From the NCBI RefSeq assembly GCF_000002875.2, contig NC_009411.2, positions 496,001 through 560,000 of the forward strand: 64,000 nt of DNA. The letters are read 5' to 3'. Within the stretch, counting starts at the first letter, position 1; the number at the start of each line of letters is the position of its first letter. A model generated the notes under the pieces. It saw only the letters and a list, made by a program, of their open reading frames with translations. It was not told where the DNA came from and did not search any database. The translations under genes and the position numbers were made by a program. Shown here one piece after another: positions 41,708-52,592 of the stretch. The stretch is from Leishmania infantum JPCM5. Its lineage: Eukaryota; Euglenozoa; Kinetoplastea; Trypanosomatida; Trypanosomatidae.

Positions 41708-42385
41708 ATGCGCCGCTGCTGCAAGCTTCAGGCGCTTCCAGGAGTGCTGAGTATTTTGTCGGACTTGGCGAAGCCTCGCACCTCAACTTCCTATCAGGAG
41801 CTTCTGCGCAACTCACACCTCCCCGCTCAGCCACTGCCTTTCCTTCCACCACCTCGATGGGCGGCGGAGCTGTCGCGGGTGCTTCACAGAACCTTCCCCG
41901 ACGTGGTACAGCATCACCACACTCGTTTTTTGCAGGTGTTTGTGCACCCAAGTTTTACCACTGCCGCCGGCGTGTCTGGCACGATGCAACCGCTTGTCGC
42001 CATTGGCGAGTCGCTCTTGGAGCGGATTGGCGGCCTGTGGATACTGGCAACATTTGAGAGCACTCGACGTGAGGAGTATGCTTCCTTGCTTGCCTTGCTA
42101 ACCAGCGACACGGCGCTGTGCCGAGTCCTGCGCGATCACTGGCGCTTGGAGCACATGGTGCTCACAGATGCCTCGGCTGACCTGTTTTCGCGTCAGCGCC
42201 TCAGCTCCACTAAAGGGCTCATGTGCTGGCTTTCTTCGCATGGGAGCGTGAATGGTGCACAGCCGCTTCCCGAACCATATGGCGCCGGCTGCGTCAAAGC
42301 GATGGTTGCCGCAGTGCTTTTAGCGCACGGCAACGACGCAGCAGAGCACTTTGTGAAGTCCGAGGTGCTTCCCTACGTCTTGTAA
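41708..42385 (+). CDS. RNase III-like domain protein, probably catalytically inactive (225 aa)
   Basis: Residues about 75-225 follow the RNase III fold in outline: FLQVFVHPSF (compare ALTHSSF), then LVAIGESLLERIGGLWIL where active enzymes have ERLEFLGDSVL, then a helix-rich middle and a final PYGAGCVKAMVAAVLLAHGN replacing the DALEALIGA block. The catalytic acidic residues of both signature motifs are largely missing (GDS is GES; DALEAL is GCVKAM), so I infer an inactive, RNA-binding member. In trypanosomatids such proteins occur in mitochondrial ribosomes and RNA-editing complexes. The basic N-terminus would fit import. The match is by eye and moderate. Codon bias is strongly G/C-ending, supporting a real gene. 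Confidence 0.55.
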   Translation: MRRCCKLQALPGVLSILSDLAKPRTSTSYQELLRNSHLPAQPLPFLPPPRWAAELSRVLHRTFPDVVQHHHTRFLQVFVHPSFTTAAGVSGTMQPLVAIGESLLERIGGLWILATFESTRREEYASLLALLTSDTALCRVLRDHWRLEHMVLTDASADLFSRQRLSSTKGLMCWLSSHGSVNGAQPLPEPYGAGCVKAMVAAVLLAHGNDAAEHFVKSEVLPYVL

Positions 42386-43007
42386 CATCGATTAGGCGAT
42401 GCCCCTGTCTTGGTTTTCTCACGCCAGTGACGCACCAGTGCAAACTGCAATAACTGCTATGGTTGTCGTCGGGTCATGCCTCCGAGCCTCTCCTGTCGTC
42501 GTGTTTCACTAAGAAGAAGCATAAGAGAGAAAACAAGCGGCGCCGCTAACACTGCTTTCCCCCTCCATGTGTGCTAGGAGGCCAAAAGTACCTCACGCAG
42601 CCCCACCCCTTGAAAACGTCGCCTTCATATCCTTTCGCTGAAGGGCTGTAACATGATTGGATGCAACTGACGAGGCGCTCGTGATATCCAAGCACCCTCT
42701 CGTGAACTTCTCCCTTGCCCACTGTTTGCAGACCCGCTGAGTACGGTCGAACAGGTCACATACGCGTGCCTGCTTTCACTCCTTCATAGGAAAAGAAACG
42801 TCTCGGCTGCTCTGCCTTCAGCCGTCCTTGCCTTTTGCTTCTTTCTCCCCCACCTATCGGTTTAAGTGGTCCCCCTTCCCCCATCTCCAGCCCTCGCCTC
42901 CCTAGATAAAAGAAAGCCGAGGGCGCAAGCCATCACAGCCTTGTCCCGCCACCGTGTGCTCGCGCGAGCGCCCTACCGCTCTGTTCGTGGTGAAACGCAC
43001 AACCACC
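42386..43007. other. intergenic region
   Basis: UTR-like, pyrimidine-rich toward 42830-42905, which would provide the splice signal for the leucine-rich-repeat gene. No gene seen. Confidence 0.6.
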
Positions 43008-44198
43008 ATGGTGGACTCCGCCACCGGGGAGGCTGACCCTGCCTTATCCTCCTCTCAGCTTATCCTTTTGGCGTACGAAGAGGAAGCGCCGCGGTGCAAA
43101 CCGCCAGAGGAGTTACTTGCAGAGCGACTGCAAGCACTTAAGAGGTATAAGTACCCCATTCCTGAAGATCCCGAGAGCGACGCCTCTGGCGCTAAGGCTT
43201 ATCTGGCGGTGTGCGCGGAGCTCGCCAAGGCGACCGGCGTGAAGGGTGCAACAAGTTCCATCGCGAAAGATCTGGCCGCTGAGAACGAGGTGCTAGACTT
43301 GTCGTACGCGGGGCTTGGTGTGAAGGGGTGCACAGCGCTGGCCGCCGCCCTTCGCGTCACCTCGGCAGTGCAATCACTGATTCTTGTCGGCAATTACATT
43401 ACTCCGTCCGCGGCGCTGGAGTTGGTGCGCGCCATAAATGATGCACGCAACATCCAGTCTCTGAACCTGTCGAAGAATCAGATGGGCCGCGTGGAGGCGA
43501 TGCGGAAGGGTGCACATCACCTGAACACCTTCTCCGGCGGCGCGGTGGTGAACGAGGTCCTTGCCCCTGGCAGCACACTGCGCTTTTTGGCCCTCTCAGA
43601 TAACGATCTCGGTGACACCGACATCGCTGCCTTTGCGGATACCCTAGCCGAGAACATCACTCTGCAGGAGTTGGACTTGAGCTACAACCGCATCGGCTTT
43701 GTCGGGGCGACGGAGCTGGCCAAGGTGCTGTCCCGAAACAGCGACCTGCGCGTGCTAAACATCGAATGGAACCCCCTGCGAGCCGCAGGTGCGCAGCTCC
43801 TCTTGTCTGAAGGGCTGCTGCAGAACAACACCATCAAGCAATGCAACCTGAGCTCTTGTGGGCTGGATGATAAGTGCGGCCAACTGGTTGCTCGCGTGAT
43901 ATCGGAAAATGCCATCGAGGAAGTGATTATAGCCAACAACCGTATCGGCCGCGTGGGTGCTGAGGCCATCGCCCGAACCCTGCCGTCCACGTCTGCGTTG
44001 ACCACACTGATCATGGATGGCAACCCCATCGGTGACACTGGAAGTGCAGTTCTGCTGGATGTGGCTTTGAGCGGCAGCGTTTCCACGCTTCGGGTGATAA
44101 GTTTGCAACACTGTTGCTGCAACGACCCCGCCATCCTCCGACGCGGGCAGGAGGCCTCCACTGCAACGCTCAAGATTCGCATTTCGGAGAGCGTGTAG
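43008..44198 (+). CDS. Leucine-rich repeat protein, ribonuclease-inhibitor type (396 aa)
   Basis: A solenoid for protein-protein binding. Residues about 75-380 hold at least nine RI-like repeats of roughly 28 residues, with [82 protein letters not shown] and [12 protein letters not shown] as the strand/asparagine cores. A charged N-terminus ([20 protein letters not shown]) precedes them. No membrane or catalytic motif. Start: the ORF opens at 42954, but the Met at 43008 sits in a strong ACCACCATGG context and is preferred. Trypanosomatid proteins of this shape are often flagellar or cytoskeletal; the role here is unknown. Confidence 0.85.
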   Translation: MVDSATGEADPALSSSQLILLAYEEEAPRCKPPEELLAERLQALKRYKYPIPEDPESDASGAKAYLAVCAELAKATGVKGATSSIAKDLAAENEVLDLSYAGLGVKGCTALAAALRVTSAVQSLILVGNYITPSAALELVRAINDARNIQSLNLSKNQMGRVEAMRKGAHHLNTFSGGAVVNEVLAPGSTLRFLALSDNDLGDTDIAAFADTLAENITLQELDLSYNRIGFVGATELAKVLSRNSDLRVLNIEWNPLRAAGAQLLLSEGLLQNNTIKQCNLSSCGLDDKCGQLVARVISENAIEEVIIANNRIGRVGAEAIARTLPSTSALTTLIMDGNPIGDTGSAVLLDVALSGSVSTLRVISLQHCCCNDPAILRRGQEASTATLKIRISESV

Positions 44199-47100
44199 CT
44201 GCCTTGCGCTTTTCCTGTTTGACTTGCTTCTCCCGCTTCGACGATATGCAGAGGCAGGCTTGCGCCAACTGTGAGTGTACACGTCTGTGTGCCTGTGTGC
44301 GTGCCTTTTCTCACCCCTCGTGGGGTGCGTTCGTTTGCAATGTACATTACCGTGCCTCATAAAAGTGACAGCTCAGCCTGCCTGCCTTCCACGGACAAGG
44401 TGCGCGCATGCACGGCATTAAGGAGGGGACGCGGGGGGAGGGCATCCTTCTCACCACCCCTTCCCCGCTTTCCCTCGTTTCAAAGTTCCTTCTCTCACGG
44501 ACACTCAAAGAGAGGTGTGGGTGGCGTTGAACCGACAACCACTTAGAGAGCGATGCTCGCACTTGATTGGCGCAGCGAGGAGGGAAAAGACATCATCTTT
44601 GCTTCTTGCCCCACTGTACACGACGCGTTTGAGGCCAGCGGCGCAGTGTCCGTGCGTTACCCTTCCCCTCTAGCACTCATCTGTAAGTGAGAGGGGATCT
44701 GAGTATTCATACGTTCGCGCATGCACGCATCTACACGGTTCCGTCTTTGTCCCTCGCCTTGTGTTTGCTTTTGTTCAGGAGGTATCCACTACGCTTTCTC
44801 CTCCCTTCTCCAGTGTGCACCCTCCTCTGCACCCAGGCGCTGTCTCTGCTCATGCGGTAGGCGCTGTGTGTGGTTCTGCGTGAGCACATAACCCAGCTAG
44901 CTGCCAGCGCTACACTGTTGGAGTGCACAAGCACACCAATTTCCCCGACACCAAAGGACACATAAAAGCAAGAAGACGCCACACCTCTTTATTCTTGTGG
45001 TGCAAGAGGAACAGTGAGAGTACCGCCACTTTTTGGGCAGCCGGTGCACCCTCTAGCGGCCATCATGACTTCTTTACCTGTGAAGATGCAGCGGTATGAG
45101 GCGGCGCTCGCGAGCCCGGTGAATCAGTGTGGTGACCAGAATGGAACTGACCCTCCGTCGTCTCATCCAATATTGGTGCTCTCGCGAAATCGACCACACA
45201 GGCGTTGTCAACGACGACACCTATGTCACGACTAGGTGAGCGTATTCGCTGGTCACGGCTCCTCGTCGCTCGAGTGCTGCGGGGCAAGAGATGCGCTGCT
45301 GCTGCGCATCGATACACAATTCCTCGCTGACGTGTCACTGAACAAAGATAACGGTGCCGTGTTTTTCATTGAAATACCGAGCTGCTACTTGCCCGTGTTT
45401 CAGGAATGATGTTCGATGACACACGGCGCCCTCAATGCCGTTTCCGGCTTCCTGAGCACCATCTCCTCCCGCAGTGCACAGAGCCGGCGTACGCATCGAC
45501 CGTGCATTCCGTATGTCCTGGTCGCGATGACGCACCATCTCCCTGAGATGGATATCTTGTTTGGTGGCGCTGTCACTCCCAGTGCGCTCACCATGAATGA
45601 CGAGGGCGGCAAGTTCGTTGCCCAACGCGGCAGTGTTCAGATCCTCGTCGACGCCTTCCACTATGCCCATTGCATGGAGACTTCTAAAGAAAGGGCCGAA
45701 GAAGCAAAACAAAAACGTTGCAGCGCGGCTCGGTGCTGCCAGCGCGCACCCGGTCTCGACCACTGGAGGAGCAGACCGTTCTCTGCCGCGACGCTCAAAA
45801 GTGGTGTCGTGACGCGCTTCTCAAGGTGTGCCGCACGCGTTCGAATTCGGTGCAGGCTGCCCCGCAGCAGGCAGACTTCAACGCCTACGGACGCTGCCTC
45901 CATTTGAATGAGCTGAGGCGGGGTGTAATACTCGAGTAGAGGAACTAGAGAGCTGCTCTCTCCTGCTACCTGGTGCAGCTGTGAACACTTTTTCTCGTGC
46001 TCGGCGTGCATGTGTGTAGGCGGGAAAGGTGCTTGAGAAGGTGCAGGTGGATCAAGCTGGCACACCCACTCTCGCATCCTCCAACACGGCGTATATGGCG
46101 CTGTCTCGCCTCCCCACGTTGAGCCTCTATGCACTTCTTTCCGCCACGTGTGCAGTGGACAGAGTAGAGATGAATGACATACAAAGAGCGCTGGAAGGAC
46201 CGATGGTCCTGCGCTCAAGGGGTACTCGCCAACGTCAACCATGTGCGCCAACTCGAGGGTGCAGGCGTCTCCTCTTTTACGGTGAGAAGAAAGGCGACAC
46301 AGGTGCGCGTGTGTTCTGCACGAGGCTGCACACCTCCTGTTCCTCACTCCGGCCGCGCTCTTCGCTCTCTCCTTCCTCATTCTTTTTCGTTGTTGTTCAG
46401 CGTCGACCTGTTGAGCCACATTCTTCTTTCCCTGTTTTAGTGGTCACCGCTGTCTGTCTGTCTCTGTCTCTCCCTCCCTCTTAGACTGCTATCGTGCGTG
46501 TATGCGTCAACGAAGACCCGCCATGGATGAAAAGACGGCACGCACACGAAAGAAGAAACGGCAAAAAAAACGAAAATAAGGAACGCTCACACGCACATGT
46601 TCAATTCAAGAGAACTTGTGTGCAGCGGGGCACAAAGGCGGCCCGAAATGTATCGAAAAGGCTATTTGGCTGCCAGTTAGTTTTGTAGCGGTGAGCTCTG
46701 CATGAGGAAGCTCAGTGGGGTGAGCTGATCTGCCTCACCACACTCGCTCAGGGACAGACACCCCGATGTGGCTCGCCGCAAGCGTTATCGTGCGCTAGTC
46801 TCGTTCGATTTGTACGCATGGCGTTTTTCGATCTATTCGTACGCTCGCCATGAAAGTGTTGCGGATTTTATCTCCACCCGTTCTCTTTTCTTCATTTTTC
46901 GTTTTCGATTTCCGCTTTCCCTTGTTGCGCTCCTTCGCCCATCACATGCACATGTGCACAACAACAACACCACGCGTCGGCACCCTCCTTGGGCATCACC
47001 ACTTGCCGCCGTCAAATCCCTGCTCGCTTGTGTCTCTCTGACCCACACCCACAGCCCACATCAAAGTCCCCGCTCTTTTTCGCTTTCCTTCCTTCCTTTT

Positions 47101-47231
47101 TTTGAGTGTTCACACTGCCTTAGGGAAAAGGTAACACATCAGCAAAAAGGAAACCCCTCCGACTCAACACTGCCGAAGAATTCAACCCCCTCCCCCTCCT
47201 CTTCTTCCCTTTCCACACGCACGCACCCAGG

Positions 47232-47267
<36 letters not shown>

Positions 47268-47786
47268 CATTCACACTTGACACCTCACTAAGCTTTCCTG
47301 TTCTCCGTGCCCGTCTTTTACTTCCCGTGGTGCGGCTACCTCCCCCCTACCCCTCTCTCCGCCAAAGGAAGCCAGCAGCAAAGGCTACTGGACCACGACC
47401 GGCTCACTTACCGCCGCTGCCCACCTGTACCTTTTCTGTTTTCTCTGTCACCGTGGCACACGCCTACCCGCATCATCTTGTCTTCTCTTTCTGTTGTATT
47501 CACGCCAGCGAGGTTAGTCGACGTACACAACACTGTTCTCCCTTCCGCCCGTCCCCTCTCTCGTCATAAATCTTCGTTTCTCTCTCTGACGGTCAGCCTC
47601 TGTTGTAGAGACTCCGTTTACGTGAAGGCAAGTTTGGGATCGCCGCGCACCGTTCTCGTTCAAAAACGAGAAAAAAAATACTAGTCTCTCCTTTGTTTCT
47701 TCACATATCAACAACTTGTTGACACTTCTGACGCACAAACCTGCACACGCCCCCCCCCCCTTTGGAAGAGCCGTGAAGAACTCACG
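44199..47786. other. long intergenic region with a possible gene relic
   Basis: Mostly UTR-like: pyrimidine-rich 46840-47100, a CA run at about 47236-47264 and a C run just before the next gene. The interval 45062-45945 is listed separately as a possible relic. Confidence 0.5.
45062..45945 (+). pseudogene. possible frameshifted gene relic, family uncertain
   Basis: Plus-strand frames in succession give protein-like stretches: LPVKMQRYEAALASPVNQCG (from 45064), then after a stop VFAGHGSSSLECCGARDALL to about 45405, then in another frame LPEMDILFGGAVTPSALTMN (45416-45710) and finally DAQKWCRDALLKVCRTR (to about 45938). The FAGHG piece recalls the DGHGG box of PP2C phosphatases, and NDDTYVTTR in an overlapping frame would fit just before it, but no second PP2C motif is clear. 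A decayed phosphatase gene is one reading. Chance coding-like sequence is the alternative. Confidence 0.25.
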
Positions 47787-49376
47787 ATGTCTCAACAGAA
47801 TGCTGTCGAGGCCCTGCTGGCGCGCCTGCAGATGGGGGACACGATTCCCGCCTTTCAGTCCATGGGAGTGGACCGTATCGTATCTCTGCGCAAGATGTCA
47901 GAGGAGGCCTTGCGCCAGGCCGTCCCGGACCCTGAGCAGCGCCAGGCACTGATGGACGCTATCGAAAGCCGTGGCCACCTGCAATCGCGTCGCGCTGGCC
48001 CGCCGGCGGGCCAGCCGCACCCGCCTCGCAGTGCCGATGCTGACTTTGCCCGCAGCGGCAACGACGAGGGCCGCGGTGGTTATGCGCCGCGCGGTGACCG
48101 TGGTGGCCGCGTTGCCCGCGGTGGGCGCGGCGGTGGTCGTGGTGCCGGTGCGCCGAACGGCGACGACGCGGCTCGTGTGTGCCGCCACGTTTTCACGCCA
48201 GAGGGGTGCAAGTATGGCGACAAGTGCCGCTATAGCCACGACGAGAACGACCGCCGCCGAGCGCAGGAGGTACCGACGGGCAGCGGTATGGCGCAGCGCT
48301 CTCTGGAGCGCCCGCCACCGAATTTTAAGTTTTCGATCGAGGTCGAGATCCCGACAGAGCGCATCAAGTACCTCCTGGGCTCTCAGGGCAACAATATGAA
48401 GTTCATTAATGAAACGTGCGGCACTTACAACGAGCGCTTCGACCACGTGGACGAGAAGGAGGAGACATTCACGATCCGCATACTCGGCGGCAGCGAGGAG
48501 GCAGTCAACAAGGCTAAGGATATGCTGTTGCTGTCTGCCGGCGTGAAGCGCGAGGAGGAGAAGAAGGACCGCTTCCAGTACGCCGTGAACGAGCTGGACG
48601 CGAACACGCACGCCGCTCGCCTGTTCGCGGCCTGCAACACCAAGAACAAGGACACCACACGTCACTTGTCTGACTCCATCATGCGCAACATCGTCTCCAG
48701 CTTCCACTTTGTTCGCCCGCAGGAGGTGCGTCACTTCTACATGTACACTTCCAGTAGCGACAAGGACAAGCTCGAGATGGTGAGCAAGATTGTGTCCCAG
48801 CTAAAGGGCGTGCAGGCGATTCTCTTCTGCGACCAGAAGCGTGTGGAGGAGATGTGCAAGGGCTCGCAGCGTATCGCGCGCCACTTCAACGGTGTGGAGC
48901 CGCAGTTTGTGTACCGCCAACTGTCCAAGGAGGATCGCATGATGGCGCTGGAGAGGTTCAAGAAGGGTGTGGAGAACGAGAACGGCGTGCGCCAGCGTCT
49001 GCTGGTCACGAACGAGGATTACGCCAAGCTGGCTCGCAAGACCATCATTCCGTACGTGAATCTTGTCATCAACTTCTCCGTGCCGCGTGCTGAGGAGTAC
49101 TACGTCCTGCAGTCGCAGGTCGCAGGCCGTCAGGGCACTATCGGTGCGTCATTCCTATGTGTTAGCAACTACGAAGAGGCCCTTTTCCGCGAGTTGGAGA
49201 AGAATATCCAGTTTGAGCGCTTCGAGGACGAGGAACACTTCCGCACAACGGCGGTGGAACTGTCGTACGACACGGCTGCGCAGCCTTTGACGCCGGAGGA
49301 CGCTGATCCGCCGGCGGACTGGCGCGAACACCTGAACGATAAGAAGCCACGCCAGAACTTCGGCAAGCGTCGCTAG
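47787..49376 (+). CDS. SAM-like/RGG/CCCH/KH protein with a degenerate DEAD-helicase C-terminal lobe (529 aa)
   Basis: A likely RNA-binding regulator. Domains in order: a SAM-like helical domain (about 1-65); RGG-rich linker (about 95-125); one CCCH zinc finger with C132-x8-C141-x5-C147-x3-H151; a KH-like domain (about 175-250, IKYLLGSQGNNMKFI carrying a degenerate GxxG loop); then a RecA2-like helicase C lobe (about 300-480) with VQAILFCDQKRVEEM as motif IV. Motif V (RLLVTNEDYAKLARK) and motif VI (QSQVAGRQGTIGAS) have lost the Arg fingers, and there is no RecA1 lobe, Walker A or DEAD box, so ATPase activity is not expected. The N-terminus starts at the first Met after a C-run and AG-rich leader. 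Probably cytosolic and acting on mRNA; partners unknown. Confidence 0.85.
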   Translation: MSQQNAVEALLARLQMGDTIPAFQSMGVDRIVSLRKMSEEALRQAVPDPEQRQALMDAIESRGHLQSRRAGPPAGQPHPPRSADADFARSGNDEGRGGYAPRGDRGGRVARGGRGGGRGAGAPNGDDAARVCRHVFTPEGCKYGDKCRYSHDENDRRRAQEVPTGSGMAQRSLERPPPNFKFSIEVEIPTERIKYLLGSQGNNMKFINETCGTYNERFDHVDEKEETFTIRILGGSEEAVNKAKDMLLLSAGVKREEEKKDRFQYAVNELDANTHAARLFAACNTKNKDTTRHLSDSIMRNIVSSFHFVRPQEVRHFYMYTSSSDKDKLEMVSKIVSQLKGVQAILFCDQKRVEEMCKGSQRIARHFNGVEPQFVYRQLSKEDRMMALERFKKGVENENGVRQRLLVTNEDYAKLARKTIIPYVNLVINFSVPRAEEYYVLQSQVAGRQGTIGASFLCVSNYEEALFRELEKNIQFERFEDEEHFRTTAVELSYDTAAQPLTPEDADPPADWREHLNDKKPRQNFGKRR

Positions 49377-49388
49377 GCACGCGACAAG

Positions 49389-49420
<32 letters not shown>

Positions 49421-52400
49421 CACGCACGCACGCACGAGAGCTAAAGGAAGGAGAAAGGATCAGAGAAAAGAAGGGGACCATCGCTGGCCTGGCAGCGACT
49501 TTCCTCGCACTGTCCTTTGTCAACACGCATATTACTCCTGCTCTTGCTGTGTGGCTCTTCGTAATGATGCGGTGCCTCTTCAGGTGACACTCGAAACGCG
49601 TAAAAGCAACGGCATGACGGACATTTTTGTTCTCCCTCGTCGTCATTTTCTTTCGTTTCACCCCTCCCGTTGTTTCTTATATATAAGGGAGCGTATGTGT
49701 GTGAGTCTCTGTATGTGCGTGCGTGCTTGTGTGTGTGTATGGGGCTGCTCTGGTCGCGTTCTGATTAGTGTGCGTCTTTTATGTCGAAGCTGTCTCAGGG
49801 GTGCAGAGGGTGGCGTGCGACACGGGCGAGGAGATGGGGGCGGCGTGGGATGGATGAGTGAGTGGGCTGGAAAAGAGGCGGCGCATCGAAGAGGGTGAGA
49901 TGAAGAAGAGTGAACATGCGGAGAGGGCAGCGAAAACAAAGAATCAGCTGAACTCTGCGTGATGGCGACGGTGCCTCCTTCAGTTTCTCCACCGTCTCTC
50001 CCCTTTTCTTCTGGTCTCATTCCTCACCTCCCCGCTCTATCTTTGTAGCGCAGCAAGCCTTTGTGAGGCGTGACTCACAGGATAGAGCTAGGTGCTGCTA
50101 ACCCTCCCCCGCTCCACCACCACCACCATAATCATGTCTCTCTCCCATCGCCCCTCGTCGCCTGCTCCTCCCTCCCCTCAGATGCACACCCGCATCCACA
50201 CGCCAGGCCCCCGCCCGCCCTCCATCCCCTCCGTCTCCTTCCGTTTGTCTGTTCTTTCGTTCTGTTTCCTCGCTTGTCGTCTTGCTCTTCTTCTGCCTCT
50301 CACGTCTTTGGGTCTCCGGCGTCTCTGTCTTGTTTTTTCTCCTCCCCCTCTCCTTTTCTTGTTTCACGTGGTATGTGTCCGTGACCATGTTTCCTTTGTT
50401 TTCTTGTCTGTCTGTCTGTTGGTTGGTCGGTGTGTGTGCGTGTGGGTGGGTGTTTGTTTTTAAACGGCGTGCCCACCTCTCTCTCTCTGTTTTTGTGCTG
50501 TTTTGCGTCTCTGTGTTTTTCTGCAATGCGGTACGTGGTGGGTGCCGAAAAGTATACGAAGGCCAGACGATGTGTTTCGGATGGTGGCGATGAGGTTTGT
50601 GAACGCACACAACTGAAAAAAAAACACATGCACACACAAGGCAATGAGGCAAAGGCCGAAGGAATGACTAAGGACCAAAGTTGGATATTGGTGGTGCTGA
50701 TGCGTGGGATGCGCTGTCTTTTTTTTGTTGTTGTTTGTTTTTCTTCTGTCTTTTTATGCCAAGGACGACAAGGTGCTCGCGAATGGTGTGGTGTAGACGA
50801 GGGTGCGCTTACATGTGCGCGTGTGTGCGTAGGTGGAGTATTCTCTTATACAGGAGTGCGTCTCGATGTGTGGGTAAGTATCTGGGTAGGTCTCCTCGTT
50901 GTAGTGAGAGGGTAGGTGAGGGATGAGACATTCAAAAGCGGAGGTGATGGGGGTGGATGTGGGGGTTAATGCAGGGAGGAGTGACCCACCCACAACAGTG
51001 AAGCACCAACGGAGAGCACAGGCTAGGAAGGCGGCGAGAGCTAAGGAGCGAGGCTTGCCGTAGAGGGGCAGCTCAATATTCCTCCATCACCATTTCACCA
51101 CCACATCGCCGCCCAGGAGGGGTGACTATGCCGGCAGCAGAACAGCAGCACATGTACCATTCGTCGCAATCACGATACATATGTGCATCTGTGAGAACGA
51201 CGTGGCTGCCGCCGGTGTTGGTGCTCGTCTCATTCTCTGCTTGTGCATCGATGTGGTTTTGAACTCCCTCTTTTCCCCTCCCCGCATGCCTCTCTTCTTG
51301 CTCTTTTTCTGCCATCTACCATTTGTGTGTGCGTGTGCGTAATCGCTTCACATTGTCGGATGGCTCTGTTCTCCTCTTTTTGTGGTGGTTCATCGTCGTC
51401 TCGATCTTTTTAGTGCCACACTCTCCTGTGTAAGTGCATCTGTTTTTTTTTCCCGGGTCGCATGTAGGCTATTAGACGGACACGAGAGTAGCTGCACACC
51501 TGCACGGCGCCGTAGCCTCCCTCACCATCCTTCCTCGTTTTCGCCATCTTGCACTTCCATTATCGATTTCCACGCAAGTGCGCACGAAAAGACCCCCGCA
51601 CATGGATGCCATGGCGCACATACCACTTCCACCCCACCCCCTCCATATTTGTTTGCGTTGCCTGCCACGAACCGGTACGCACACCAACACAAGTGCACGC
51701 AGGCACAAACACGTAACACCGAGAAACACGAGCTGAGTTATTTTTCTTTCTATACTAATGAACTTGTAAGAAAGAAGAGAATGCCATCATTGGACAGTAT
51801 TGCGTAGCAGAGGATTGCGGTACCGCCCGCCATCTCCCCCTCTGTTTAATCCCTTCGTCTTCGACGCTGCACTTCACACGCACGCGCACAACCCTCCACA
51901 TGAGTAAACGCAGTCGAAAAGCGTCAGTGTGGCCACGCGATGCCTAGTAGCGCTCACATGTGAGAGTTATGGCATTCATGTCGACTTTGTTCGCCACCTC
52001 TCTCCGCGTCCGTGGATGCTTCCCCGTGGGGCACTCGCTAAGTTTCCCAAAGAGCGGTGAATGATGAAGGGGGCGGCGTGGAGGGAGGAGTAGCACGGGT
52101 GGCGGACATCAGTTGCGCCATGCGCAGATCAGGGGGAAAAGGCGAACTTTTCGTTCGTGCCTGCACCCTTCCTCTGGCTCCTCATTGCATCTCTATCCCG
52201 CTTCTCGTTATTATTCCACTTGCCGCCCCCTCCTCTTCCACTTTCCTCTAACATGAAAAACACACACACACACACTGACACTCATACACATTTGCTGGCT
52301 TGTCGCTCTTTTTTTATTGTTTTTCTCGCTCTACACGTGCGCCAATATCTGGCTTTCCCTTGCCCTTGCCCCTCGTCCCTTCCCCACATAATCGCTTGTC

Positions 52401-52592
52401 GCGTTGACACGGGTCTGTGAGTGAGTGCACGTCTGTGCCTACCTGTCCGCCTATACGCGTTTGGATGCTGTCGCTAGTGCCCAACACCCCATTTAACTCG
52501 ACCCGCAAGCTGACAAACACACAAGAGGAGAACAAGCTCCTTACAACAAAATAAAAGCCACTGTTTGGAACCGTCAGCGTCTTTGCGTCATC
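49377..52592. other. long intergenic region between the CCCH protein and ArgRS genes
   Basis: 3.2 kb without a credible gene. CA run at 49388-49412, GT-rich DNA at about 49690-49740 and 50430-50460, pyrimidine-rich tracts from 50100 to 50530 and 52150-52330. ORFs on both strands are Cys/Ser/Phe/Val or Arg/Glu-rich, as expected from such sequence. Confidence 0.65.

Noticed and set aside
44199..47786. Search for tRNA, snoRNA or 5S genes in the larger gaps
   Set aside because: No convincing A-box/B-box pair or cloverleaf was found by eye; a covariance-model scan would be decisive.
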